Assembly (NCBI GenBank): GCA_028752905.1
Contig: JAQNBH010000009.1
Location: forward strand, 25,962,370 to 26,026,369
Direction of reading: 5' to 3'
From: Cladorhizidae sp. MBARI D1340-BT2
Lineage: Eukaryota; Porifera; Demospongiae; Poecilosclerida; Cladorhizidae
DNA length: 64,000 bases
The stretch's first letter is position 1. Every line of letters starts with the position of its first letter. Under the pieces are notes generated by a model. It did no database searches. It saw only the letters and a list, made by a program, of their open reading frames with translations, and was not told the origin of the DNA. Positions 23,218 through 32,706 of this stretch are shown piece after piece. The translations under genes were made by a program, and so were the position numbers.

Positions 23218-23856
23218 ATGGGAGATTTTCGGTTATAGACCTCATTGGTCTATTTGCGGCCACAGACAAAGGCCATATATATGTCTGCACTGTTACAGAT
23301 CTCTTTACCAAGTGGGTATTTGCTCGGCCAATCAAGTCCAGGTCAGCTGGTGATGTTGCAAGCATTCTACTCGAGCTCATCTATAGTTATGGTACTCCCT
23401 AAAAAATTATAATGATTCACGGGCGTGAATTTATAAACCAGGTAACTAACTTAAAACTGTTGCCATCTGTGTTCATGAAATGACATGTATGTGGTCTGAG
23501 AATTGAAAATTAATCAAGGAAAATGTGTTGGATTTGTTTACAAGAGCAAAGTTAGACTATTCAGTACAAAGCAGACTTAACACAATTTAAGATAACTTTA
23601 TTAGCGACTTCAGTCTTGATTATCTGGAAATTTCCTCCTGCTTCCTTTTGATAAATATTCATGTAGAGTAATGTTCTGTTTGTGTGAACTTATTTGATAA
23701 CTCAGATCAATGATGTTGTCTTGACTGCTTTTGGAGTGAAAAAGATGGTATGTTCAGCATTTCACCCTCAGAGTAATGGCCAAGATGAGCGGACTAATCA
23801 AACTCTTAAGAGGGCACTGTCCAATATACAAACGATGCTCAATCTGACTGGAACAA
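23218..23856 (+). pseudogene. Ginger copy A: integrase catalytic core, exons 3-4
   Basis: Exon 3 (23218-23441) encodes SVIDLIGLFAATDKGHIYV, TDLFTKWVFARPIK and GREFINQ. These are the rve core around the first Asp (DLIG), the strand block and the second-Asp region. At the second position the codon gives His (IHGREF instead of the usual DxGxxF). A TAA stop lies seven codons earlier. Exon 4 (23706-23856) encodes FGVKKMVCSAFHPQSNGQDE and RTNQTLKRAL, where the Glu of QDERTN is the last catalytic acid. Introns have clear CAG acceptors and GTAAC/GTAAG donors. The fit to retroviral/gypsy integrase is strong. The lost Asp and the stop make it dead. Confidence 0.85.
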
Positions 23857-24636
23857 GTAAGCTACCAATATTTAATAATTATTTTTCAAGATTGACAGTT
23901 TGTTAATAAATAGAGTGATTTCTACTATTACTACCACCTTCCAATAGATGCCAATATCACATTTCATGCTAATCTGTGATTATCCCAGAAAATCTCACCA
24001 GAATCTCTCCAATGAATCTTCTCACACTGAAACACCCAACCACTCACACACACAAACACACATATAAAATTATGAAAAGGCATAAAAAATAGTAGTTTTT
24101 GCTACCGTACTGCTACAAAATTTGATTAAGTTTTGCGAGTGCATTGTTATTCGTAAAACATACTCGCAATATTTTTTATCGCACAAAACGTTTCGCGTGC
24201 ATATTGCACCCAAAAGTCAGACGGTTTACTAGAGAGAAAGAAGCTGACTACAGTGTGACCATTTGAATGTGCTTCAAACGATCCCTGCCTACTAGCGAAG
24301 ACGCAGGAATCGATCAGAGAAGTATCAGGAGAGCAAACGAAAATGTGCAGAGGGTACTGGATGGTCAGGATAGTGTGCAGAAAAGTGCCAACCGATCTTG
24401 TTATAATTAGTGGTACTTATTATAAAACGCAAAACTAAGAGAGCATTATACATTTATGGAGTTCAAAATCTCTAAATTGCACATTGTAGCAATACGGTAT
24501 ATTATTTTCCAAATGCTTATACAATAAAAATATAAACATGGTTTTTGGTGTAAGCCTTCAGCTAAAGGATGCATATACCTTGAATGTGCTGCTTGTAGTT
24601 ATAATTTCTATGTATGATGTTTGTGTACTTATGTAG

Positions 24637-25098
24637 ATATGTACTCCTCACAACTTATGATATCAATACAATTGTCCAGTCTGCAACAAAGCAACAGCCA
24701 TTTGTGTTGATGTTCTACCGAACAGCTAGGAGTTCTATAGACATCAATAATGCAGAACAAGAGAATGAGCAGGAGCTTCTCTATGAAAACATCTCACTCA
24801 CTATGTCTCCTGAAGACATACAATATAATTTAGAGAAGCATGTGGCAGATGTAAGAACAAAACTGACTGGCAAACATAAATATATAACAGGGAATTGCTG
24901 ACACTTTTTTGTAACAAAAAATGGGGGACAAATAGTTTAATGAAAATGTTTGATGCAGTTCCCAAAAATCATGTTACAGATCTGTTTTATTTTGTAATCA
25001 CATAGGTACATATGAGAAGATAATTATGGTTGAAAATTGAAGAAGCTAAAGCGAAGCATAAAGCTTATTTCGATTCCTAGCAAAAAAGAGGGCAATAG
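24637..25098 (+). pseudogene. Ginger copy A: end of integrase core and C-terminal helix, exons 5-6
   Basis: Exon 5 (from 24637, acceptor ATGTAG) encodes LLTTYDINTIVQSATKQQPF and VLMFYRTARSSIDI, the typical stretch after the catalytic Glu (YN..VQ..T..SPF.LM.GR). An acidic segment (MSPEDIQYNLEKHVADV) follows. Exon 6 (25006-25098) corresponds to TYEKI...AKAKHKAYFD in the cleaner copy at 63191-63288 but is frameshifted here. The donor of exon 5 is not clear. Confidence 0.7.
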
Positions 25099-25370
25099 GT
25101 ATGTTTTTATGAATTAGTGTGTACCTTTAATGTGTGCCTTTATATAAGCTGAATCAAATTAGAATCCCATTGTTGTTTCTGAGAAAAAATCGAAAGGCTA
25201 ATAATAATAAAATTTTCTGGATAGATGTATTTCCGAGTTTTGATAAATGTTAGAATGTCCTTGTCTGTTTTTTGTGATATGTTTTTTATCTGTCGCTCGA
25301 CCTTTACCGGATGGTTTTAATTTTATATTACTAACCTGTTGACTATAATATGTGTTTATGTCCTTAAAAG

Positions 25371-26114
25371 AGGAATGCAAGGAAGGTATCCAGAAAAGGA
25401 GACAGGCTGGTCCAGGAACTGGTTGTGACCCTATTTAATTGTTGATGTCTCACCCAAAGGACTCTGCATACTGCAGGATAACAACCAAAACATTATGAAG
25501 GTTAGGGTTAATGTCGGGCTCTTTAAGCCTTACTTAACTAGAGAGATGCAAGTTCAACATGAGATACCTTCATCCATCCAGTCACACAACACCAGTTCAA
25601 ACGACCCTGGACCATCTGATGATTTGAGTGATACAGCTTACCCTGGGAGTCCAGAGAAGAGGCAGTTCCTAATCATTGGACAGACTAAGAAAGATAGTCC
25701 AGTCCTCCCACCACCTGATAGAAACACACCTCTCTCTAGTGAGCCAACATCAGACTGTGTTGTAACCAGTGTTACAAAAGTTGTGCCTAGAATGCTTGGA
25801 AAACCCTTGCCTTGCAAACCACCTGTCCTTACAGAAAATTCCCTGATGACTTTAAAAAAATTCTGCTGTCTGAAGCGTGGCTAGAAGACACACACATAGA
25901 TGAGGCACAGGCTCTACTTCGCAATCAGTTTCCAAAGATGGGTGCTTCCAGTCTATTGGGTATGTGGCAACAGGAAGTGGAGGCTCAATAACTGGAACTC
26001 CGGTTCGGTATTATATCCAAATCATGAATACTGGCGGCCACTGGGTCTGTGTGTCCAGCATAGGAATGCCCAAGGGGACTGTGCGGGTGTATGACAGCCT
26101 CTATACAAGAACCA
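25371..26114 (+). pseudogene. Ginger copy A: GPY/F-like module and N-half of Ulp1-like protease
   Basis: The exon opens after CCTTAAAAG and starts RNARKVSRKGDRLVQ. Comparison with copy B gives a GPY/F-like signature (GDRLVQDWLEPYVIV, then LKPYLTRE), which in gypsy integrases closes the integrase. A Pro/Ser-rich linker with SSNDPGPSDDL follows, then the first half of a C48 peptidase. IQIMNTGGHWVCVSSIG carries the catalytic His (HW), and VRVYDSLY the Asp (YDSL). A frameshift near 25850 breaks the frame. The donor is CCA-GTAAGA at 26115. Confidence 0.75.
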
Positions 26115-26364
26115 GTAAGAAATAACTTGAATGATAATATTTTATATGCTAAACTTTAAAAAAAATTACACATTCTGATTAGGTGAATCAAGAATTAACT
26201 GTTGTCAATTTCCAACGACTTTTATGACATGCATTGGAAATTGAATAATGTCATTGAATCCAACAGTGTTGTTTTTATTTTAATCCTGTCAATTAAAAAA
26301 TTGGTCTCCTTGATAACTACTGTTGTGAGCTTAGAAATCTATACTAAATTTTTTACTTGCATAG

Positions 26365-26496
26365 TATCTCAACTCAAGCATCACATTAAGAACCAAGGCC
26401 TTGCAAGAGTGTCAATTTCACCTAAATATGATTCACAGCTCGAAATTAATGGCAAGATGCCCACGTTATGGTACAACAACGAACCCACTAAAATAG
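26365..26496 (+). pseudogene. Ginger copy A: internal Ulp1 exon
   Basis: A 132-bp exon with good borders (GCATAG acceptor, TAG-GTACAG donor) encodes SQLKHHIKNQGLARVSISP and a short polar stretch ending NNEPTKI. It is conserved in copy B (61791-61921), where it has a small frame change. It lies between the His/Asp and Cys halves of the protease and is likely part of that fold. Confidence 0.6.
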
Positions 26497-26609
26497 GTAC
26501 AGTACGTGTTACCATTCAATCAATTCTTGTGAAATAAATAGTAGTTATACACTACAAACAATTATTAATAGTTGTTTCGTTTGTTCTTATTGTTGTTGGA
26601 TCATTGCAG

Positions 26610-26869
26610 AACTGGATACACTAAAATGCCTGGCATGGATGGAATTATATCAAGGAAGCCACCTGACCATACAGAAACCATACATGCATCAACAGGTTGG
26701 AGGCAATACCTGTGGTTTATTTGCCATTACTGTAGCAACCGCATTATGCAATGGTGTGGACCCATCAACAATAACATTTGATCAAACAAAGATGCGGTCC
26801 CACCTGATGAGATCTTTCCAGACATATCACATCAAACTATTCCCTGTTCAAGGATGCTGACGGGAAGCC
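26610..26869 (+). pseudogene. Ginger copy A: C-half of Ulp1-like cysteine protease
   Basis: The exon starts after TCATTGCAG and encodes HQQVGGNTCGLFAITVATAL, with the Gln and the catalytic Cys of the C48 family (Q..GNTCGLFA). NGVDPSTITFDQTKMRSHL follows. A stop (TGA, where copy B has CGA) at the end of the protease separates it from the PHD finger in the same exon. Ulp1-like enzymes cut SUMO or SUMO-like tags. Their role in the transposition of such elements is not established. Confidence 0.8.
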
Positions 26870-27079
26870 ACAAGCAAGAAGCTCAAGACTGTTCTCAGGG
26901 AACCATTGATCTGTGTTTGCAGACAACCCCATGACTGTGCCCTCACAGTGGCACAGTGCAGCAAGTGTAGTGAATGGTTCCACCAATCATGTATACAGAT
27001 TCCACCATCAGCCATCATCAACCGGGAGGAGGAGTGGAACTGTGGCAGTTGTTTGGATAGGGAATTGGGTGCCACTTAA
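26870..27079 (+). pseudogene. Ginger copy A: C-terminal PHD finger
   Basis: The frame after the stop continues without further breaks to TAA at 27077-27079. It encodes a PHD finger with complete Cys4-His-Cys3 spacing: ICVC, AQCSKCSEWFHQSC and WNCGSC. PHD fingers bind histone H3 tails. A PHD on a transposase suggests chromatin targeting (inference). In copy B, one Cys and the His are replaced. Confidence 0.85.
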
Positions 27080-27638
27080 ATAATTAAGACTGAATCTGTT
27101 TGTTCTTGTTGGGATTTTTTTCTGGGTAATTATGAATGTCTCATTTTCATGCAATAAACTGTCTTAGTTCTCCATATCTGTGAAATACTGGGAGATCCTA
27201 AACTTTCTGGTGGTCTTCCTAGGATATCATGGTTGACCTGAAAATATGTTTATTGTTTAATTCAAGTTTTGCACAAGTTAAATTGTAGGATGGTGCTGAG
27301 GAACCACATATATATGCTCTGACCCTGTTCTTCTATCACTCCATCATCCAGAGAAGCAAAACAAAAGAAATATTGTTCATCTAATTGTAATTATAGTTAA
27401 TGGCAAGTATTCTCAGTTGTCATATTACTTCTCCCATGATGATAGATTTGTTGCTAAAAAAATCTATTTCTATAGCTAGAGAGAAAAATTTAATATAAAA
27501 AAAAAAAAAAAAATTTCTGAGAGAAATGAGGGTTGGCAAGTTACTTGCCATATTAGATACTCCTCCCATGTTTTTACTGCAATTTATATATAGCTTGTGT
27601 ATATATATATACACACGCAACACTTTCATATTCAGCTA
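27080..27638. other. 3' flank of Ginger copy A
   Basis: This is non-coding and shared with 60598-61210 in inverse order. It contains a run of 18 A (27499-27516) and a short (TA)n. Copy B has a duplicated block of about 48 bp (60862-60960) that is single here. I saw no terminal inverted repeat. Confidence 0.6.
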
Positions 27639-28219
27639 TGACAGGTGAGATTTATATGGCAGGTGGGACTAATATGTCGGGTGAGACAAATATGGCAGGT
27701 GTCTGCAGGTGACTAATATGGCAGGTGAGACTAATATGTCAGGTGAGACTAATATGTCAGGTGAGACTAATACGGAATAGGAATATGGAATAGTTTACCT
27801 GACTGTCGCAGGACGACATTAAAACTAGACTGTTCCCAATGCATAACTATGGATGTGGATTAAACCCAGTAGTGAGTAACTAATTATGAATTGGAAGTGT
27901 TGTTAATGTTGCAGCTTAGTGTGTTTGTGTGTTATGTGTTTATGTTGGGAAAATGTCATAGGTCGATGATTAGTGTAAGATTACCATGTATGGGCAGAAA
28001 CCAGAAGTGGGGGCTCCAGCCTAGTTAAGGGAGGAGTTGTTACTGCTCTGGGAGTTAGCCATTGTACTGAGTCTTGTAAGTGTCCTATATTGAATTATTA
28101 AGGTTTCTCTACTTAACCTTGCTAGCCTAGTGTATAGCTTAAAGGTAGAGTGGTGGCAGCATACCAACACTTAGTGACTGGCTCAGAGTCTGTGGGTAAT
28201 ATCAGATTTGGTCCTGTCA
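27639..28219 (+). repeat. 5' LTR of gypsy A (581 bp) with internal 20-bp repeats
   Basis: It begins TGACAGGTGAGA and ends GGTCCTGTCA, giving matching TGACAGG/CCTGTCA ends. The first 140 bases are six to seven copies of a roughly 20-bp motif (GGCAGGTGAGACTAATATG variants), possibly promoter or enhancer units. The inverted partner block has the same LTR at 60021-60597. Confidence 0.85.
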
Positions 28220-28223
28220 CAAC

Positions 28224-28241
28224 TGGTGGCAGCGGTGGGAT
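28224..28241 (+). promoter_or_regulatory. Primer-binding site, perfect tRNA-Leu complement
   Basis: TGGTGGCAGCGGTGGGAT starts four bases after the LTR. From memory of metazoan tRNA-Leu genes (ending ATCCCACCGCTGCCA plus CCA), all 18 bases pair. It would prime first-strand DNA synthesis. Confidence 0.85.
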
Positions 28242-28283
28242 TTTTTTAAACTAGAGAGATAGCTACTTTCCTTGACAAGAAGA

Positions 28284-29128
28284 ATGGATACCAGAAGTAA
28301 GGCAAGGCACACTACAGAAGGAGAAAGGCGGAGTACTTCACCGCTAATGGACTCAGAAGATATTGGGGAAAGAGTGACAACTGATATGCTCCGAATGTTT
28401 AAACTCCAGTCAGAGAAGCAAAAGGAAGACGAGAAAAGACGGGCGACCGAACGAGCAGAAGGCGAGGAGAAAAGAGAACAGAGATGGAAAAGATTGCTGA
28501 TGACAGTGATGAGCGGAGGGGGCACTGACAGGATAGAAGAATCGGACTCTGTTCGATTCTTCTAATCAAAGCACCCGGTTCAGAGAAATGAAGGAAGACG
28601 AAGACCCCCTGGATTATTTAACGTTTTAGAGAGCCATATGGCTACATACAAGGTCCTCAAGAAGGATTGGATGAGATATTTGGCTCCTGAATTCCGACCG
28701 GATGCCAACAGAGTATATCTGGCAATGCAGCCGGATGTAAAGGAAGACTATGATCAAGTCAAACTAGCACTCTTGCGACTCTACCGTGTGACCAGAAAAG
28801 CTTACCGAAAAGATTGGACAATCTCAAACGGAAACCAGACGAAGGATGGGAGGCTCTGATGGGTCTTGCTGTCCTCACCACACAATGGACAGAAGGCTGC
28901 AAAACAATCCAGCAGGTAAATGATTTGTGTGCACTTGATACTGTAATGAAGCTTATGCCTAGACATGTAGCACAGTTTGTGTCTGACAAGATACCCAGCA
29001 CTGCAGCTGAGGCTGGAGGATTGGCAGATGATTACCTGGCAGATAGGGGTTGGACCCCTGTTGACCAGTCGATATCGGTCGACTCCACCACCAGATATTC
29101 CGGAAGGGAGACAGGTCTAGGCAACTAG
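28284..29128 (+). pseudogene. Gypsy A gag
   Basis: Starting at ATG 28284 (MDTRSKARHTTEGERR), the N-terminal part is Arg/Glu-rich and coiled-coil-like and ends at a stop at 28563. The capsid follows in shifted frames: SHMATYKVLKKDWMRYLAPE, FRPDANRVYLAMQPDVKEDY, DEGWEALMGLAVL and MKLMPRHVAQFVSDKIPST, then ADDYLADRGW. This capsid is the same as in the inverted copy at 59223-59950. At least three frame changes prevent expression. Confidence 0.8.
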
Positions 29129-29234
29129 CAGGTAGAACATGAGGCAGGTGGAAAGAGAAAGAGGCAAGAGCAAGGAGTACACTCACACAAGGGAGCAGTA
29201 CAGATGATCACAAACAGTACAAGCCGAAGGCAGA

Positions 29235-29830
29235 TGGGTCCTACAGACCCAAATGCTTCAAATGTGGGAAGCCAGGTCATTTTGCACCGGGAATGCTATA
29301 GTACCAAGCCCAAAAGTTTCAAGAAGAGGTACGATAATGTGAACTTGTCCAAGCCACTGACGCCCAAGGAAGAAGTGTCTCTGATCAAGACAGAGATCAG
29401 TGGACACTCTACAGTGGAAGGCACAGTAGGAGGGATGAAATGTATAGACATTTTATTAGATGCTGGTGCAGGGCAGATGGTGGTGAGGTCGAGCTTGGTA
29501 CCCAAGGAGTGCTACACCGGCAGGTCCAAGGAGGTGAGAGATTACCAGGGAACAGCATGAACTCACCACTTGGCACGGATCAACATCACTGTAGGAGGCC
29601 GCACAGAGGAGCTGGAGGTGCTGGTGGCAGACAAACTAACACATGAAGTGTTGCTTGGCACAGACATGCCTGGACTGTGGGATTTGGGTAAGCAGTTGTT
29701 GAATAATGAGTTGGTCAATTTGGTGTCTACTCGTTCTCAGACTAGAGCAGGAGGGAATACTGAACTGCAGGCTTATGGTCGAGAGAGTGTGAGGCTGAGG
29801 AGAGCACTGAGGAGGATGAGACAGCAATGA
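29235..29830 (+). pseudogene. Gypsy A zinc knuckle and protease
   Basis: A CCHC knuckle (CFKCGKPGHFAPGC, with a frame change) lies near 29253-29295. The protease follows. CIDILLDAGAGQMVV shows DAG where retropepsins normally have DTG, so the conserved Thr next to the catalytic Asp is replaced by Ala. The later block ELEVLVADKLTHEVLLGTDM holds the family's hydrophobic-hydrophobic-Gly flap-end motif (LLGTD). One stop lies at 29558. Confidence 0.8.
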
Positions 29831-30319
29831 TGAGGAATCATCCGAAGGAGTCTCCGATGATGGACCAGACCCTACCACAACCGACGAGACATCTGATGAA
29901 GAGCCAGAGAAGAAAAGTCTGACAAAGTCCCAGAAGAGGCAGGCCAATGCAGTGTACATAGAGGGGCAGAAGGGCCATACACTAGATGTCAATTCCAAGG
30001 AACTCCAATGAGAGCAAGAGCATGATCCGATACTTAAACCCATGTGGGTGAAGGCACAGAGTGAAGACAACACTGATTTTCTGGTGGAGGATCACTTGCT
30101 GTGGAGGAATACAACAGACCGCCTGGGTGATGAGGCAACACAACTGTGCCTACCTAAAAGGTATAGGTCCATGGTACTGGCTCTAGCTCACCGATCAGGC
30201 CATCCAGGATGAGATAGAACAGCACAGAGAATACTTGATGAATTCTTCTGGCGCCAAATTCATGATGATGTGGAAAAGTTTCACCTGCACCATTACTGTC
30301 GTGAAAATTTACAGCCTGC
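29831..30319 (+). pseudogene. Gypsy A integrase N-terminal zinc domain, cut off
   Basis: After an acidic linker (DETSDEEPEKKSLTKSQK), the sequence reads LEQEHDPILKPMW-like text with one stop, FLVEDHLLWR, LCLPKRYRSMVLALAHRSGH and ILDEFFWRQIHDDVEKFHLH, then HYC. This is the H2C2 head of a gypsy integrase, with the first His pair present. It follows the protease, not RNase H. The frame is lost where the minus-strand LTR begins at 30320. Confidence 0.75.
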
Positions 30320-30950
30320 TGTCTGCCCCGAGGTTTAACGGTGCCAGACAGACTCCTGGTTTTCAAGATGCCGTAAAGGTAAGCTCGGTCTCTCAGACGT
30401 CCTGCTCTACCTAAACCAAACTCAGCCCCTCTACCTCCCGTAGATGCTGGAAACAAGTAATCAGCCGAGCTGTTACTTTATAAATACAAATAATAATAGT
30501 TACAAATGAAATACATATGCTGATACATATGGAGTAAGGAATACAACAACGACCATGGGCTCACACTCGAGCACTTAAAGTTCTGGTTCTTAATATTGGT
30601 GATGTTCGGAAGTCCTCTGACTTTACTGACTTTTCTTACTCCCTAGCTAAATAATATACAATCCTTTTTATACTCTAGCTAAATACAATGTTCATGAAAA
30701 TAACTATGTCCCAAAATGCCCTTATAGGGTCCCGTCTACTGCTGCTGTGACGTTGTCACTGTGGTATGCTGGACGGATGTGTTGGCTTCTTATCTTGCCA
30801 AAACATCTGGCCAAGTTGTAGTGTGGTGGTGTGGTTCCCACGGTTCTTCTGGGAATGTTGTAGTGTGGTGGTGTCGTTCCCGTGGTTCTTCTGGGAATGT
30901 AGGGCTGGTTGGGGGTGTATCTGTAGTCAGGGGGTTCAATTTCCCTGACA
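30320..30950 (-). repeat. 3' LTR of gypsy C (631 bp)
   Basis: On the minus strand it starts TGTCAGGGAAATTG directly after a polypurine tract (GAGGAAGGGGGAG) and ends CAGACA. Near the start it contains a duplicated 44-bp block (GGAACGACACCACCAC...), and there is a TATAAAAAGG box near 30670. The pol frame runs into the LTR and stops at 30790. Confidence 0.8.
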
Positions 30951-30984
30951 CTCCCCCTTCCTCGGTTCGCACGTGCTCGTCGCG

Positions 30985-32430
30985 ACTCAGTCCATCTGCA
31001 TTCCCGTTAGCTGTTCCGGCTCTGTGGTGGATGGTGAAATTGTAATCCTGCAGTGCCAACGCCCATCTTGTTAGTCGCCCGTGCGAGTCCTTCAGGTGGG
31101 CCATGTGAGCGAGAGGGTTGTGGTCGGTTTGCACCACAAACTTCCTTCCCTCTAAGTACACCCGGAAGTGGCGGATCCCGTCCACAATCGCCAGTGCTTC
31201 CCTCTCTATCGTTGAGTAGTTTATTTCCCTCTGAAGCAACTTCCTCGACCCGTACCCCACCGGATGTTCTTCTCCCTGCTGGTTTCTCTGGCTCAGCACA
31301 TAGCCCAGGCCAACATCGGAGGCATCTGTCTGTAACACAAATTCACTTGCCCAATTGGGTGATACCAATACAGGGTGGTTAGTTAAAACATTTTTCAATT
31401 CAATAAATGCACCAGTACATTCCATATTCCAATTCAATACATTACTCATTGATTTCTTCGTTAAGTTAGTTAGGGGTGTGGCTATTCTGGAAAAATTGGG
31501 GATAAATCGCCTGTAGTATCCTGCTAGGCCTAAAAAGGCTCTTAACTGTCGCTTGGTCCTGGGTTGAGTGTAAGAGGATATTGCTTCCATCTTACACTCT
31601 ACCGGTTTAACTCGGCCTCCACCTACATTATGACCTAAATACGTGCAGTAGCTCTTGCCAAACTGGCACTTCTCCAGCTTAATCGTTAGTCCTGCGTTCC
31701 TCAGACGCTCTAGCACAGTGGCTATATTCTTCAAATGCTCACCCCAACTACTACTAAAGATTACGATATCATCTAGATATGCCGCAGTGAACTGGGACAA
31801 ACCTGATAATATATGGTCCATCAGACGCTGGAACGTCGATGGAGCTGAGACTAGGCCAAAAGGCATGGTAGTGAACTCGTATTTTCCATAGGGAGTGATG
31901 AAGGCGGTCTTCTCCCTATCACTCTCTCTCACTGGTACCTGGTGGTACCCTTTGGTAAGGTCCAATGTGGTTAAATATTCGGCCCCTCCCAAGTTATCAA
32001 TCAGTTCTTCGATATTAGGTAATGGGTAAGGGTCTCCTGTGGTTACACGGTTCAATCTATGGTAGTCTACGCACATGCGTCTGGTTCCGTCCTTCTTGGG
32101 TACTAGCACTATTGGGGCCGCCCAAGGACTCTTACTAGGGGTTATTATTCCTAGGTTCAACAAGGTTCTGATCTCTTCCTCTAAATACTGCTTCGAGGCT
32201 TGTGCCAAACGATATGCAGGCAAACGGATGGGTGGTGCCTCCCCAGTTGGAATCACATGTTCCACCAACTGGGTTCTCCCTGGTATATTACAAATTACAT
32301 CAGAGAAGCTGCTTTTCAACTCCTCTAATTGGGTAGACTGTGTCTCGGAAAGAGAAACTATTGGCTCTTCTTTTAGGGGGGTCTCACTTCCTACCTCTTC
32401 CCCAAAGAATGCCGCTGCTGTGGGCGCATG
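30985..32430 (-). pseudogene. Gypsy C reverse transcriptase and RNase H
   Basis: After the stop at 32431 the frame continues into RT: VEHVIPTGEAPPIRLPAYRL, SPWAAPIVLVPKKDG, CVDYHRLN, DLTKGYHQVPV, TTMPFGLVSAPSTFQRLM and the catalytic YLDDIVIFS. The thumb reads LRAFLGLAGYYRRFIPNFS. RNase H follows with LQTDASDVGLGYVLSQ, STIEREALAIVDG, VVQTDHNPL and HRAGTANGNADGLSR, which hold all the expected acids and the terminal His/Asp motif. From 32319 to the end the frame is unbroken, so this part could still encode an active enzyme in sequence terms. The upstream stops block the polyprotein. Confidence 0.92.
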
Positions 32431-32706
32431 CTACGCTTTTAAAGCATTTATATGGTAGTTCTGCAGTGGTTTTTTCACCTTTCCAGTACTCAATTTGTAT
32501 GTCACATCCGTTGCTTTCTCCATTACCTCAAAAGGGACCTGCCACTCATTGAGGAGCTTGTCCTGCTTCTTTGGGCGGAAGGCCAGGACAAACTCACCCA
32601 CTTCAAAGTTTCGCGTCAACGCCTTCCTATCGTACTGACACTTGTCTCTTGCTTTGGACTCTCGCTCATTCTCTTGAGCTATTTGTTTGGTCATTTCCAA
32701 ATTCGT
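32431..32706 (-). pseudogene. Gypsy C integrase GPY/F module
   Basis: The 90-residue block shows NFEVGEFVLAFRPKKQDKLL, then NEWQVPFEVMEKA, where W.VPFEV replaces the usual W.GPY.V, then KKPLQNYHINALKA. It is the standard integrase C-terminal module and is bounded by in-frame stops at 32707 and 32431. It leads through about 35 residues of linker into RT in the same frame. Confidence 0.85.

Larger units (their letters stand above)
21080..27079 (+). mobile_element. Ginger-type element gene, copy A: integrase, GPY/F, Ulp1 protease, PHD
   Basis: At least eight exons on the plus strand, each bounded by AG and GT, spell one multidomain protein. The order is an H2C2 zinc-binding integrase head, a D,D35E integrase core, a GPY/F-like module, a C48 (Ulp1-like) cysteine protease and a C-terminal PHD finger. 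An integrase of LTR type without gag or RT, interrupted by introns and followed by protease and PHD domains, fits Ginger DNA transposons, whose transposase derives from or shares ancestry with gypsy integrase. No terminal inverted repeats were identified, so a host-adopted gene cannot be excluded. Stops in exons 2, 3 and 10 and a frameshift in the linker make this copy inactive. A second, inverted copy lies at 61211-64000. Confidence 0.75.
24297..29006 (+). repeat. Arm A of a large inverted duplication
   Basis: From 24297 to 29006 this strand matches the complement of 64000 down to 59222 nearly continuously, introns included. It covers Ginger exons 5-10, the 3' flank, the gypsy LTR, its primer site and the first part of gag. 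By eye most bases agree (about nine in ten or better). The match continues to the window edge on the right arm, so the true length is unknown. Confidence 0.9.
27639..30319 (+). mobile_element. Ty3/gypsy element A, plus strand, truncated by a second gypsy
   Basis: LTR, primer site, gag, protease and the start of integrase follow one another on the plus strand. Sequence recognised as this element stops at 30319, where a minus-strand gypsy LTR begins. Integrase follows protease directly, with no RT between them, so it has the Gmr1-like order. I did not find its RT or 3' LTR beyond 33520. Confidence 0.85.

Noticed and set aside
23944..24296. Stretch before arm A as another exon of the Ginger gene
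   Set aside because: Frequent stops and palindromic GCGAGT/ACTCGC motifs suggest intronic or MITE-like DNA; no integrase motif appears between the HPQSNG exon and the TTYDINT exon.
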